Positions 34,921 to 43,293 of a stretch of 64,000 nucleotides of DNA are shown here, one piece after another. The number at the start of each line of letters is the position of its first letter. Position 1 is the first letter of the stretch. The stretch is from NCBI RefSeq assembly GCF_004827385.1, contig NZ_SRXN01000024.1, positions 1 through 64,000 on the forward strand. The letters run 5' to 3'. The stretch is from Ensifer sp. MPMI2T. GTDB lineage: Bacteria > Pseudomonadota > Alphaproteobacteria > Rhizobiales > Rhizobiaceae. The notes beneath the pieces are model-generated. The model did no database searches and was not told the origin of the DNA. It was given only the letters and a program-made list of their open reading frames with translations. Position numbers and translations under genes: made by a program.

Positions 34921-36033
34921 TTACTCGGCGGCCTGCGGTCCAAGCGCGCCGCGGCGGATCTGATCGGCTTCGATCGATTCGAACAGGGCGCGGAAATTGC
35001 CCTCACCGAACCCTTCATCCCCCTTGCGCTGGATGAATTCGAAGAAGATCGGTCCGATGACGGTCTTCGAGAAGATCTGCAGCAGGATCTTCGTCATGCC
35101 GCCATTCACCACGCCTTCGCCATCGATCAGGATGCCGTGCTTCTTCATCCGGTCGATCGGCTCGTCATGGCCGTGGACGCGGTCGCGCGACATTTCGTAA
35201 TAGGTCTCCGGCGGTCCGGGCATGAACTTGAGACCATTTTCCGCCAGCTTGTCGGTCGCGTCGTAGATCGCTTCGGTTCCGACCGCGATGTGCTGGATGC
35301 CTTCGCCCTTGTACTTCTTCAGATACTCCTCGATCTGGCTGGTGTCGTCCTTCGACTCGTTCAAGGGGATGCGGATCTTGCCGCAAGGCGAGGTGATCGC
35401 GCGGCTGACGAGCCCGGTGATGCGGCCGTCGATGTCGAAGAAGTGGATCTGTTTGAAGTTGAACAGTTCGCGGTAGAACGCCCACCACTTGTCCATATTG
35501 CCGCGATAGACGTTATGGGTCAGGTGGTCGAGGTAGTAGAAGCCGACGCCCGTGGGCTTCGGATCGCGCTCGCCCAGCCATTCGAACTCGGCATCATAGG
35601 CCGAGCCCTTTTCGCCGTATGTTTCGACGAAATACAGGAGCGAGCCGCCAATGCCGACGATTGCCGGAACATCGAGGCACTTGTCGTTTCCGGTATAGGG
35701 CTCGGCGCCTTTGGAAACGGCGTGGTCGAATGCATGCTTCGCGTCGACGACGCGCCAGGCCATCGACGGGGCGCAAGGGCCGTGCTTGTCGACGAAGCGC
35801 ATGGCATGAGAGCCCGGCTCGGCGTTGACGATGTAGTTGATATCGCCTTGCCGCCAGACAGTGATGTCCTTCGTCCGGTGCTTGGCGACCGCCATATATC
35901 CCATGCGGGTGAAGAGTTCTTTCAGCTTCTCCGGCTCGGGATGCGCGAATTCGACGAACTCGAAGCCGTCTGTCCCGGCGGGATTGTCCGCGCTGATTTT
36001 TGGGGGTGGTGCGTCGTGCGGAAACGGGCCCAT
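34921..36033 (-). CDS. hppD: 4-hydroxyphenylpyruvate dioxygenase
   Basis: A 370-aa Fe(II) dioxygenase converting 4-hydroxyphenylpyruvate to homogentisate in tyrosine breakdown. Two vicinal-oxygen-chelate domains are present; iron ligands are His170 (YLDHLTHN), His248 (GIQHIAVG) and Glu332 (FFEFIQRKG), and the C-terminal GFGEGNFRALFESIEADQ helix is intact. ATG at 36033 follows AGAGGAG; an open frame further upstream has no such site. It is divergent from the Lrp/AsnC regulator gene at 36166. Confidence 0.97.
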   Translation of the reverse strand: MGPFPHDAPPPKISADNPAGTDGFEFVEFAHPEPEKLKELFTRMGYMAVAKHRTKDITVWRQGDINYIVNAEPGSHAMRFVDKHGPCAPSMAWRVVDAKHAFDHAVSKGAEPYTGNDKCLDVPAIVGIGGSLLYFVETYGEKGSAYDAEFEWLGERDPKPTGVGFYYLDHLTHNVYRGNMDKWWAFYRELFNFKQIHFFDIDGRITGLVSRAITSPCGKIRIPLNESKDDTSQIEEYLKKYKGEGIQHIAVGTEAIYDATDKLAENGLKFMPGPPETYYEMSRDRVHGHDEPIDRMKKHGILIDGEGVVNGGMTKILLQIFSKTVIGPIFFEFIQRKGDEGFGEGNFRALFESIEADQIRRGALGPQAAE

Positions 36034-36165
36034 CGGAAGTCTCCTCTTCATCCTTCCAAACTTCGCTGGAGTATGGCGCAGATCCGATGCATGATGCTTG
36101 TATTCTTGCATGGTTTTGGCGATTCAACGCATGAATTGTGCAGCAAAGTGGGCGAGGGTGCATGA

Positions 36166-36645
36166 ATGGAGCAGCTTGACGGATTCGACCTCAAGATCCT
36201 CGGCGAACTGCAACGCGATGGGCATCTAACCAACAACGAATTGTCCGAGCGCATCGCGCTCTCGCCGTCCCAATGTTCGCGGCGGCGGTCACGATTGGAG
36301 GCGGAAGGCTATATCACCGGCTATCAGGCGCAGATCGACCGGCAGAAGCTAGGGCTCGATTTGATGGTGGTAATCTCGGTGACGCTCGCCACGCACAATC
36401 GCGACAATGCCAAGCGATTCGGCAAGCTGGTGTCCGGTTTGCCCGAAGTGCTGGAAGCCTACGCGCTGACGGGGGAGATGGACTATCACTTACGCGTCGT
36501 GACACCGGACCTCGCCGGACTTTCGCGTTTCGTCAACGACGTTCTTCTTCCGCACGACAGCGTCCAGCACGTGAAAACGTCGATCGTGCTCGAAACGCTG
36601 AAGAGTTTCGAAGGGCTGCCGATACCGGAGCGGGTGAAGGGTTAG
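36166..36645 (+). CDS. Lrp/AsnC-family transcriptional regulator
   Basis: A 159-aa regulator: N-terminal helix-turn-helix (DLKILGELQRDGHLTNNELS, then RIALSPSQCSRRRSRLEAEG) and C-terminal RAM/ligand domain (about 65-150). It sits head to head with hppD, 132 nt apart, so control of hppD or of aromatic amino acid use is inferred from position. Confidence 0.93.
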   Translation: MEQLDGFDLKILGELQRDGHLTNNELSERIALSPSQCSRRRSRLEAEGYITGYQAQIDRQKLGLDLMVVISVTLATHNRDNAKRFGKLVSGLPEVLEAYALTGEMDYHLRVVTPDLAGLSRFVNDVLLPHDSVQHVKTSIVLETLKSFEGLPIPERVKG

Positions 36646-36670
36646 GTGTGAGCGTTAGAATCGCGGCACC

Positions 36671-36828
36671 ATAAGCCCTTCCCAACCACAGGCATCCCAC
36701 AGGTGGAGGGGCTTGATCTGCCGCATCCGCCTCAACCCATCCTGGCCCCGATACAGCACAAGTGCCGTCTGGGAGCAGTAGGCCGCAGCGGGCGCATAGC
36801 CCCTCCCACCTGTGGGGAGGGGCTATGC
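36671..36828. repeat. hairpin-rich intergenic repeat
   Basis: The outer part pairs AAGCCCTTCCC-type sequence with AGGTGGAGGGGCTTGATC; the inner hairpin GCATAGCCCCTCCC (36794-36807) pairs exactly with GGGAGGGGCTATGC (36815-36828). It lies between the convergent Lrp and MarR genes and may terminate both. Confidence 0.7.
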
Positions 36829-36849
36829 AAGGCGTGCTTTCCTCTGGTC

Positions 36850-37308
36850 TCAAGCTTCTGGCGCCGATTTCCTCATCGCCCGTTCGATGGCGCGCAAGCC
36901 CGTGGAGAGCGCTGACATGTCTTCTGTCCCGAGCATCGAAAGCAGCTCGGCCTGATAGCGGCTGGCGAGTTCGGTCAGTTCCTTGTAGGCCTGCTCGCCC
37001 GCGGGCGTCAGCGCCAGATGCTCGAACCGGCGGTCGCGACCGTCCTCCTCGCGCTTCAGCCAGCGCCGCTGTTCAAGACTGAAGACGGCGCGGCTCACCT
37101 TTGTCTTGTGCATGGTGGAATGCGCGCCGATCTCCGTCGCCGTCATGCTGCGGCCGGAACTCCCGAGCGCGGCGAGCGTTCGCCATTCGGGACGAGTAAG
37201 CTGGTAGCGCGCCTTGTACTGCGCAGCAAAGCGCAGGGCGACGAATTCCGCCGCCCGGTTGAGCCGATACGGCAGGAAGTTCTCCAGTTCGAACCCATCG
37301 CGCGCCAT
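36850..37308 (-). CDS. MarR-family regulator, probably of hmgA
   Basis: A 152-aa winged-helix protein: dimerisation helix (FLPYRLNRAAEFVALRFA), helix-turn-helix (MTATEIGAHSTMHKTKVSRA) and wing (KREEDGRDRRFEHLALTPAG). It is divergent from hmgA with 78 nt between starts. That gap holds GTTAC-type repeats, a likely operator, so this is probably the repressor of the homogentisate genes. Confidence 0.92.
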   Translation of the reverse strand: MARDGFELENFLPYRLNRAAEFVALRFAAQYKARYQLTRPEWRTLAALGSSGRSMTATEIGAHSTMHKTKVSRAVFSLEQRRWLKREEDGRDRRFEHLALTPAGEQAYKELTELASRYQAELLSMLGTEDMSALSTGLRAIERAMRKSAPEA

Positions 37309-37322
37309 GGCGCCATTCCTTG

Positions 37323-37354
37323 ATAGTTACAAAATCAATAGTTACGATTGTAAC
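37323..37354. promoter_or_regulatory. candidate MarR operator in the hmgA promoter
   Basis: ATAGTTAC occurs twice as a direct repeat (37323-37330 and 37338-37345), and the second copy is also half of the inverted repeat GTTAC-GATT-GTAAC (37341-37354). It sits between the divergent MarR and hmgA starts. Confidence 0.6.
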
Positions 37355-37386
37355 CAATATAACGAGGAGAAGAGGAGGTGCAAGCC

Positions 37387-38748
37387 ATGTTGGACAAGGC
37401 GGAAAAACAGAGCGAAGCCGGCACGGCTGCGGAACGAGCGCTCTCCTACATGCCCGGATTTGGCAACGATTTCGAGACCGAAAGCTTGCCGGGCGCCCTG
37501 CCACAGGGCCAGAACAGCCCGCAGAAATGCGAATATGGATTGTACGCCGAGCAGCTTTCCGGTTCTCCGTTCACCGCGCCGCGCGGCACCAACGAGCGCT
37601 CCTGGCTCTACCGCATTCGCCCGAGCGTCCGGCACACCGGACGGTTCAAGAAAATCGACTATCCGCATTGGAAGACTGCACCGCACATTGCCGAGCATTC
37701 GCTGGCGCTTGGCCAACTGCGCTGGAGCCCGTTGCCGACGCCTTCGGAGGAGCTGAACTTCCTGGAAGGTATCCGCACCATGACCACCGCCGGCGATGTC
37801 CTGACGCAGGCGGGGATGGCGGCGCACACCTATGTCTTTAATTCCGACATGGTCGACGATTATTTCTTCAATGCCGACGGCGAACTTTTGATCGTGCCGG
37901 AAACCGGCGCGATCCGCGTCTTCACCGAACTCGGCAAGATGGACGTTGAACCGTCGGAAATCTGCATCGTGCCGCGCGGCACGATGTTCAAGGTCACTCG
38001 GCTGAGCGACGAAAAGGTCTGGCGCGGCTACATTTGCGAAAACTATGGTGCGAAGTTCACGCTGCCGGATCGCGGTCCGATTGGCGCCAATTGCCTTGCC
38101 AACCCGCGCGATTTCAAGACGCCGGTCGCCGCCTACGAGGACAAGGAAATGCCGTGCCGCGTCCATGTGAAGTGGTGCGGCTCCTTCCATGTCACCGAGA
38201 TCGGCCATTCGCCGCTCGACGTCGTTGCCTGGCACGGCAACTACGCGCCCTATAAATACGACCTGAAGACCTTCTCTCCGGTCGGCGCGATTCTCTTCGA
38301 CCATCCCGATCCGTCGATCTTCACCGTGCTCACGGCGCCATCGGGCGAGGAGGGTACGGCCAATGTCGATTTCGTCATCTTCCCGCCGCGTTGGCTGGTC
38401 GCCGAACACACCTTCCGCCCGCCCTGGTATCACCGCAACATCATGAGCGAGTTCATGGGGCTGATCTACGGGCGCTACGACGCCAAGGAAGAAGGTTTCG
38501 TCCCAGGGGGCATGAGCCTGCACAACATGATGCTGCCGCACGGGCCGGACTTCACCGGTTTCGAGAAGGCCTCGAATGGAGAGCTGAAGCCGGTGAAGCT
38601 CGACAACACCATGGCCTTCATGTTCGAGACTCGCTTCCCGCAGCAATTGACGAAGTTTGCCGCGGAGCTCGAGACCCTGCAGGACGATTACATCGACTGC
38701 TGGTCCGAGCTCGAGCGGAAATTCGACGGTACGCCCGGAATCAAGTGA
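37387..38748 (+). CDS. hmgA: homogentisate 1,2-dioxygenase
   Basis: A 453-aa cupin-type Fe(II) dioxygenase that opens homogentisate to maleylacetoacetate. The N-terminus [19 protein letters not shown] is the family start, and the iron-binding region [19 protein letters not shown] with Glu and His ligands is intact near residues 344-362. GGAGG lies eight nt before the ATG; a GTG three codons earlier is less likely. Followed by fah and maiA, with a mosaic repeat in between. Confidence 0.97.
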   Translation: MLDKAEKQSEAGTAAERALSYMPGFGNDFETESLPGALPQGQNSPQKCEYGLYAEQLSGSPFTAPRGTNERSWLYRIRPSVRHTGRFKKIDYPHWKTAPHIAEHSLALGQLRWSPLPTPSEELNFLEGIRTMTTAGDVLTQAGMAAHTYVFNSDMVDDYFFNADGELLIVPETGAIRVFTELGKMDVEPSEICIVPRGTMFKVTRLSDEKVWRGYICENYGAKFTLPDRGPIGANCLANPRDFKTPVAAYEDKEMPCRVHVKWCGSFHVTEIGHSPLDVVAWHGNYAPYKYDLKTFSPVGAILFDHPDPSIFTVLTAPSGEEGTANVDFVIFPPRWLVAEHTFRPPWYHRNIMSEFMGLIYGRYDAKEEGFVPGGMSLHNMMLPHGPDFTGFEKASNGELKPVKLDNTMAFMFETRFPQQLTKFAAELETLQDDYIDCWSELERKFDGTPGIK

Positions 38749-38776
38749 CATCCGGGGAAGAACCGTGACATGCTGC

Positions 38777-38835
38777 CTACAGCGCCGCGCGTCTTTTCAG
38801 ACGCGCAAGGGACGCTGTGGTACTTTGAATTGCTC
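38777..38835. repeat. mosaic repeat, module 2 plus start of module 1 (reverse)
   Basis: CTACAGCGCCGCGCGTCT with AGACGCGCAAGGGACGCTG, then TACTTTGAATTGCT. The module 1 palindrome itself is absent. It lies inside the hmgA-fah gap. Confidence 0.78.
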
Positions 38836-38900
38836 AGACCTGAGCCTCCATCTGAGCCGTCCGGCGCAGATCAACAGAACACATCGGGAAACACCAGTCC

Positions 38901-39917
38901 ATGAAACTCGCGACGCTGAAAGACTCCACCCGCGACGGCAAGCTCGTCGTGGTCTCGAAAGACCTGACCCGTTGCTCCGAGGTCGGCCATATCGCCCGCA
39001 CGCTGCAGGCGGCGCTTGACGATTGGGCGCATGCCGGCCCACGGCTTGCGCGCGTCGCGGAAGGCATCGAGACCGGGTCCCAGCCGACCATGCGCTTTCA
39101 CGAGCATGATGCGGCCTCGCCGCTGCCCCGCGCCTTCCAGTGGGCGGATGGCTCCGCCTATGTCAACCATGTCGAGCTTGTCAGGAAGGCGCGCAACGCC
39201 GAGATGCCGGCGAGCTTCTGGACCGATCCGCTGATCTATCAGGGCGGCTCCGACAGTTTTCTCGGGCCGCGCGATCCGATCGCGATGGTGGACGAATCCT
39301 GGGGCATCGACATGGAGGGCGAAGTCGCCGTCATCGTCGATGACGTGCCGATGGGCGCGAGCGTGGAAGAAGCCCGGCGAGCGATCCGCCTTGTCATGCT
39401 TGTCAACGACGTTTCGCTGCGCGGTCTCATCCCTGCCGAACTCGCCAAGGGCTTCGGCTTCTACCAGTCGAAGCCGTCATCCGCCTTCTCCCCGGTCGCG
39501 GTAACGCCCGACGAACTGGGCGAAGCCTGGGATGGGGGCAAGCTGCACCTGCCGCTTCATATCGACCTCAACGGCAAGCCGTTCGGTCGTGCCAATGCTG
39601 GCCTCGACATGACTTTCGACTTCCCACAATTGATCGCGCATGCGGCCCGTACCCGACCGCTTTCGGCCGGCACGATCATCGGTTCCGGTACCGTTTCCAA
39701 CAAGCTCGATGGCGGGCCGGGCAGGCCGGTCGCGGAAGGTGGGACCGGCTATTCCTGCATCGCCGAGATCCGCATGATCGAGACGATCAACAGCGGCGCG
39801 CCGAAAACACACTTCCTCAAATTTGGTGACGTGGTCCGGATCGAGATGAAGGATGCAACCGGCCATTCGATCTTCGGCGCCATCGAACAGACGGTTGAGA
39901 AATACGACCGCGCCTGA
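38901..39917 (+). CDS. fahA: fumarylacetoacetate hydrolase
   Basis: A 338-aa FAH-family enzyme, last step of tyrosine breakdown, yielding fumarate and acetoacetate. The metal-binding ESWGIDMEGEVAVIVDDVP and the FDFPQLIAHAARTRPLSAG / IIGSGTVSNK stretches fit the family. This two-domain bacterial type (about 340 aa) is shorter than eukaryotic FAH. It lies between hmgA and maiA on the same strand, which fixes the role. Confidence 0.93.
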   Translation: MKLATLKDSTRDGKLVVVSKDLTRCSEVGHIARTLQAALDDWAHAGPRLARVAEGIETGSQPTMRFHEHDAASPLPRAFQWADGSAYVNHVELVRKARNAEMPASFWTDPLIYQGGSDSFLGPRDPIAMVDESWGIDMEGEVAVIVDDVPMGASVEEARRAIRLVMLVNDVSLRGLIPAELAKGFGFYQSKPSSAFSPVAVTPDELGEAWDGGKLHLPLHIDLNGKPFGRANAGLDMTFDFPQLIAHAARTRPLSAGTIIGSGTVSNKLDGGPGRPVAEGGTGYSCIAEIRMIETINSGAPKTHFLKFGDVVRIEMKDATGHSIFGAIEQTVEKYDRA

Positions 39918-39954
39918 CGGCGTAGGGAACTGACCGATCGGATCGGAGGCAAAG

Positions 39955-40596
39955 ATGGCGGACGAAACCGTTCTTTACGATTACTGGCGTTCGTCGGCGA
40001 GCTATCGCGTGCGGATCGCTCTTAATCAACTCGGCGAGACCTATGCCTCGGTTCCGGTCGATCTTCTCGCCAACGCCCATCGCGGGCCGGAACATCTGGC
40101 GCGCAACCCGCAAGGTCTGGTGCCGGTGCTCGATATCGACGGCGGACGTTTTACTCAGTCACTCGCGATCATCGAGTATCTGGCGGAGACGAGGCAAGGC
40201 AGCGGCTTTCTCCCGGCCGACGCGATCGGCCGGCAGCGAGTGCGTGCGCTTTCCTATGCCATCGCCATGGATATCCATCCCGTCTGCAATCTCGGGGTGA
40301 TCGCTTATGTCATGGCCAGTGTCGAGGATGGCGAAGCAGCGCGACGCGCCTGGATGCACAAGTTCATCGGCGACGGCCTTGCTGCTTTCGAGCGCATGCT
40401 CGATCACCCTTCTACCGGAGCGTTCTGCCATGGCGACCGGCCGACCATGGCGGATTTCTGTCTCGTGCCGCAGGTCTACAATGCGCGGCGCTGGGGCGTC
40501 GATCTCTCCGCTTGCCCAAGGGTCGTCGCCATCGACGCGCGCTGTGCCGAGATCGACGCTTTCGCGAGCGCGCATCCCGATCGGGTGAAGTTCTAG
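39955..40596 (+). CDS. maiA: maleylacetoacetate isomerase (zeta-class GST)
   Basis: A 213-aa glutathione transferase fold enzyme turning maleylacetoacetate into fumarylacetoacetate. The zeta-class glutathione motif WRSSASYRVRIALNQ is at residues 11-25 and QSLAIIEYL is near 63. AGGCAAAG precedes the ATG. It follows fah by 37 nt. Confidence 0.95.
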   Translation: MADETVLYDYWRSSASYRVRIALNQLGETYASVPVDLLANAHRGPEHLARNPQGLVPVLDIDGGRFTQSLAIIEYLAETRQGSGFLPADAIGRQRVRALSYAIAMDIHPVCNLGVIAYVMASVEDGEAARRAWMHKFIGDGLAAFERMLDHPSTGAFCHGDRPTMADFCLVPQVYNARRWGVDLSACPRVVAIDARCAEIDAFASAHPDRVKF

Positions 40597-40759
40597 GCAC
40601 CCCTCGCCAAGTAGAGCTCTCCAGCATGGCTGGCCGTGGCCTGTTCCGTCCATCCGATGTCGCGAATGGATTGGCGGGCCTGAAATCGTCACGCTAGTTT
40701 TCGCGTCACTGCCCGTATAAGGGCGCGCCGGAAACACCTCTAGAGCGAGAGACCCATCG

Positions 40760-41644
40760 ATGAAAAGCTATGTGCTGACCGTCACCTGCAAATCCACCCG
40801 CGGCATCGTCGCCGCCGTCACCGGTTATCTTGCGGAAAAGGGCTGTTACATCAGCGACAGCTCGCAGTTCGACGATCTTGAAACGGGCCTCTTCTTCATG
40901 CGGCTCACTTTCATCAGCCAGGATGGGGCGAAGCTGGAGGAACTGCGCGAGGGCTTTGCGCCGGTCATCGAGCGCTTCAAGATGACGATGGAAATCCGCG
41001 ACTCCGAAGAGCGCATGAAGGTGCTGCTGATGGTGTCGCGTTTCGGCCATTGCCTCAACGATCTGCTCTACCGCTGGAAGATCGGCGCGCTGCCGATCGA
41101 CATCGTCGGCGTCGTCTCCAACCACTTCGATTACCAGAAGGTGGTCGTCAACCACGACATTCCCTTCCACTGCATCAAGGTGACGAAGGAAAACAAACCG
41201 AAGGCGGAAGCCCATCTGATGGAAATCGTCGAGCAGACCGGCGCCGAACTGATCGTGCTCGCCCGCTACATGCAGGTCTTGTCGGATGCGCTCTGCAAGA
41301 AGATGTCGGGGAAGATCATCAACATCCACCACTCGTTCCTGCCGAGCTTCAAGGGCGCCAACCCTTACAAGCAGGCCTATGAGCGCGGCGTCAAGCTAAT
41401 CGGCGCGACGGCGCATTACGTCACTGCCGACCTCGACGAGGGTCCGATCATCGAGCAGGACATCGCCCGCATCACCCATGCGCAAAGCGCCGAAGATTAT
41501 GTCTCGATCGGCCGCGACGTCGAAAGCCAGGTGCTCGCCCGCGCCGTACACGCCCATATCCACCACCGCTGCTTCATCAACGGCAACCGCGTCGTCGTCT
41601 TCCCGCCGAGCCCGGGAAGCTATGCGTCCGAGCGGATGGGCTGA
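40760..41644 (+). CDS. purU: formyltetrahydrofolate deformylase
   Basis: A 294-aa enzyme releasing formate and tetrahydrofolate from 10-formyl-THF. An N-terminal ACT domain (SYVLTVTCKSTRGIVAAVTG) is followed by a formyltransferase-like domain with the catalytic INIHHSFLPSFKGANPYKQA and the Asp in TADLDEGPIIEQD. It is a single gene with GAGCGAGAG upstream. Its presence fits one-carbon turnover from demethylating enzymes such as the one at 4269, though they are not linked. Confidence 0.96.
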   Translation: MKSYVLTVTCKSTRGIVAAVTGYLAEKGCYISDSSQFDDLETGLFFMRLTFISQDGAKLEELREGFAPVIERFKMTMEIRDSEERMKVLLMVSRFGHCLNDLLYRWKIGALPIDIVGVVSNHFDYQKVVVNHDIPFHCIKVTKENKPKAEAHLMEIVEQTGAELIVLARYMQVLSDALCKKMSGKIINIHHSFLPSFKGANPYKQAYERGVKLIGATAHYVTADLDEGPIIEQDIARITHAQSAEDYVSIGRDVESQVLARAVHAHIHHRCFINGNRVVVFPPSPGSYASERMG

Positions 41645-41728
41645 CGCAGTCGGATTTCTCCGTCGTTGCTTCGTCCCATTGGGCGGCTATAGTCGCCTTA
41701 AGGCATGATGGTATTCGTCGGCGGATCT

Positions 41729-41837
41729 GCCCCTCACCCTAACCCTCTCCCGCATGCGGGGAGAGGGGAGTGGGACGGTGCGGCATGCCCCTTCTCCCCG
41801 CGTGCGGGGAGAAGGTCGCGGCAGCGGGATGAGGGGC
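41729..41837. repeat. hairpin-rich element, copy 1, upstream of the thiolase
   Basis: The outer ends are inverted (GCCCCTCA at 41729-41736, TGAGGGGC at 41830-41837). Inside are two hairpins, CCCTCTCCCGCATGCGGGGAGAGGG and CTTCTCCCCGCGTG-CGGGGAGAAG. It ends 31 nt before the thiolase start. Confidence 0.8.
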
Positions 41838-41868
41838 CGATCACCGCGCATCATTTGGGAGGACGAAT

Positions 41869-43050
41869 ATGAGCAATCGCGATCCAGTCGTTATCGTATC
41901 GGCGGCGCGTACACCGATGGGTGCCTTTCAGGGAGGACTGAAGGACCTGACGGCACCGGAACTCGGTGCCATCGCCCTGAAGGAGGCTCTCGAACGCGCC
42001 GGTCTGGATGCGGTCGACGAAGTCCTGATGGGAAATGTCCTGCCGGCCGGCATCGGCCAGAATCCCGCTCGGCAGGCGGCCATTGGCGCAGGTCTCGGAA
42101 AGGAAACGCCCTCGACCACGGTTTCGAAGGTCTGCGGCTCCGGCATGAAGGCGCTGATGCTTGGCCACGATGCGCTTCTCTCCGGCAGTGCCTCGGTGAT
42201 CGCCGCCGGCGGCATGGAGTCAATGACAAACGCCCCCTATCTGCTGCCCAAGGCCCGTGGTGGTTTCCGGCTCGGCCACGGCGAGGTCAAGGATCACATG
42301 TTCCTCGACGGGCTGGAGGACGCCTATTCCGGTCGGTTGATGGGTACCTATGCCGAGGATACGGCGCAGCATTATCAATTTTCCAGGGCCGATCAGGATG
42401 CCTTCGCGCTGCGCTCGCTCGAAAGGGCGTTGAAGGCGGCAGAGGACAAGTCCTTTGCCGGCGAACTTGTGGCGGTCGTGGATGGCGGCAAACGCGGGAG
42501 CGCCAATCTCGACCGGGACGAGGGGCCGACGAAGGCCGATCCGGCGAAGATACCGAAGCTGAAACCCGCCTTCCGCGACGGCGGCAGCGTCACGGCTGCC
42601 AATTCCTCTTCCATCTCCGATGGCGCCGCCGCCCTGATCCTGATGCGCGCGAGCGAGGCGGAGAAGCGCGGGCTGACACCGCTTGCGATCGTTGCCGGTC
42701 ATGCGGGCCACGCCCAGGAGCCCGCCTGGTTTACCACAGCACCGATCAGCGCCATCGAGAAGCTCATGGACAAGCTCAATTGGGAGAAGGGCAGCGTCGG
42801 TCTCTATGAGATCAACGAGGCCTTCGCCGTCGTCGCCATGGCGGCGATCCGCGATCTCGGCCTCTCCGACGACATCGTCAACATCCACGGCGGCGCCTGT
42901 GCACTCGGCCACCCGATCGGCGCCTCTGGCGCCCGTATCGTCGTAACCCTGCTTCATGCGATGCGCGCCAACGGCGTCAAACGCGGCATCGCCTCGCTCT
43001 GCATCGGCGGCGGCGAAGCGACGGCGGTTGGGCTGGAACTGCTGCAGTAG
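41869..43050 (+). CDS. acetyl-CoA C-acetyltransferase (thiolase)
   Basis: A 393-aa biosynthetic-type thiolase. Catalytic Cys is in VSKVCGSGMKA (about residue 89), the His in GGACALGHPIGASGAR and the second Cys in SLCIGGGEATA. It condenses two acetyl-CoA or cleaves acetoacetyl-CoA. Between the tyrosine block (yielding acetoacetate) and the bkd operon (yielding acyl-CoAs) a degradative role is likely. GGAGGACGAAT precedes the ATG. The gene is bracketed by two copies of the same repeat element. Confidence 0.94.
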   Translation: MSNRDPVVIVSAARTPMGAFQGGLKDLTAPELGAIALKEALERAGLDAVDEVLMGNVLPAGIGQNPARQAAIGAGLGKETPSTTVSKVCGSGMKALMLGHDALLSGSASVIAAGGMESMTNAPYLLPKARGGFRLGHGEVKDHMFLDGLEDAYSGRLMGTYAEDTAQHYQFSRADQDAFALRSLERALKAAEDKSFAGELVAVVDGGKRGSANLDRDEGPTKADPAKIPKLKPAFRDGGSVTAANSSSISDGAAALILMRASEAEKRGLTPLAIVAGHAGHAQEPAWFTTAPISAIEKLMDKLNWEKGSVGLYEINEAFAVVAMAAIRDLGLSDDIVNIHGGACALGHPIGASGARIVVTLLHAMRANGVKRGIASLCIGGGEATAVGLELLQ

Positions 43051-43058
43051 GGGAGTTT

Positions 43059-43258
43059 GCCCCTTACCTAGCCCTCTCCCCCGCAGGCGGGGAGAGGGGA
43101 CGGGGTCGTGCCTCGATTTTTGGCCCTACCATGCTGTAATTGAACATTCCGGCCCGCGGCCGAGTTTCAAAAGTAAGCGGTGATGGGAAATGAGTGGGCG
43201 CGGCATCGCCCCTTCTCCCCGCGCGCCCGGAGAAGGTCGCGGCAGCGGGATGAGGGGC
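43059..43258. repeat. hairpin-rich element, copy 2 with internal insertion, downstream of the thiolase
   Basis: Same order and orientation as the copy at 41729: GCCCCTTA, the CCCTCTCCCCCGCAGGCGGGGAGAGGG hairpin, GCGGCATCGCCCCTTCTCC and the closing TGAGGGGC. About 85-90 nt of unrelated sequence (roughly 43110-43198) separates the two internal hairpins. Confidence 0.78.
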
Positions 43259-43293
43259 AGCCGTGCCGCCCTGGCAAGGACGCTCGCCGCCTC

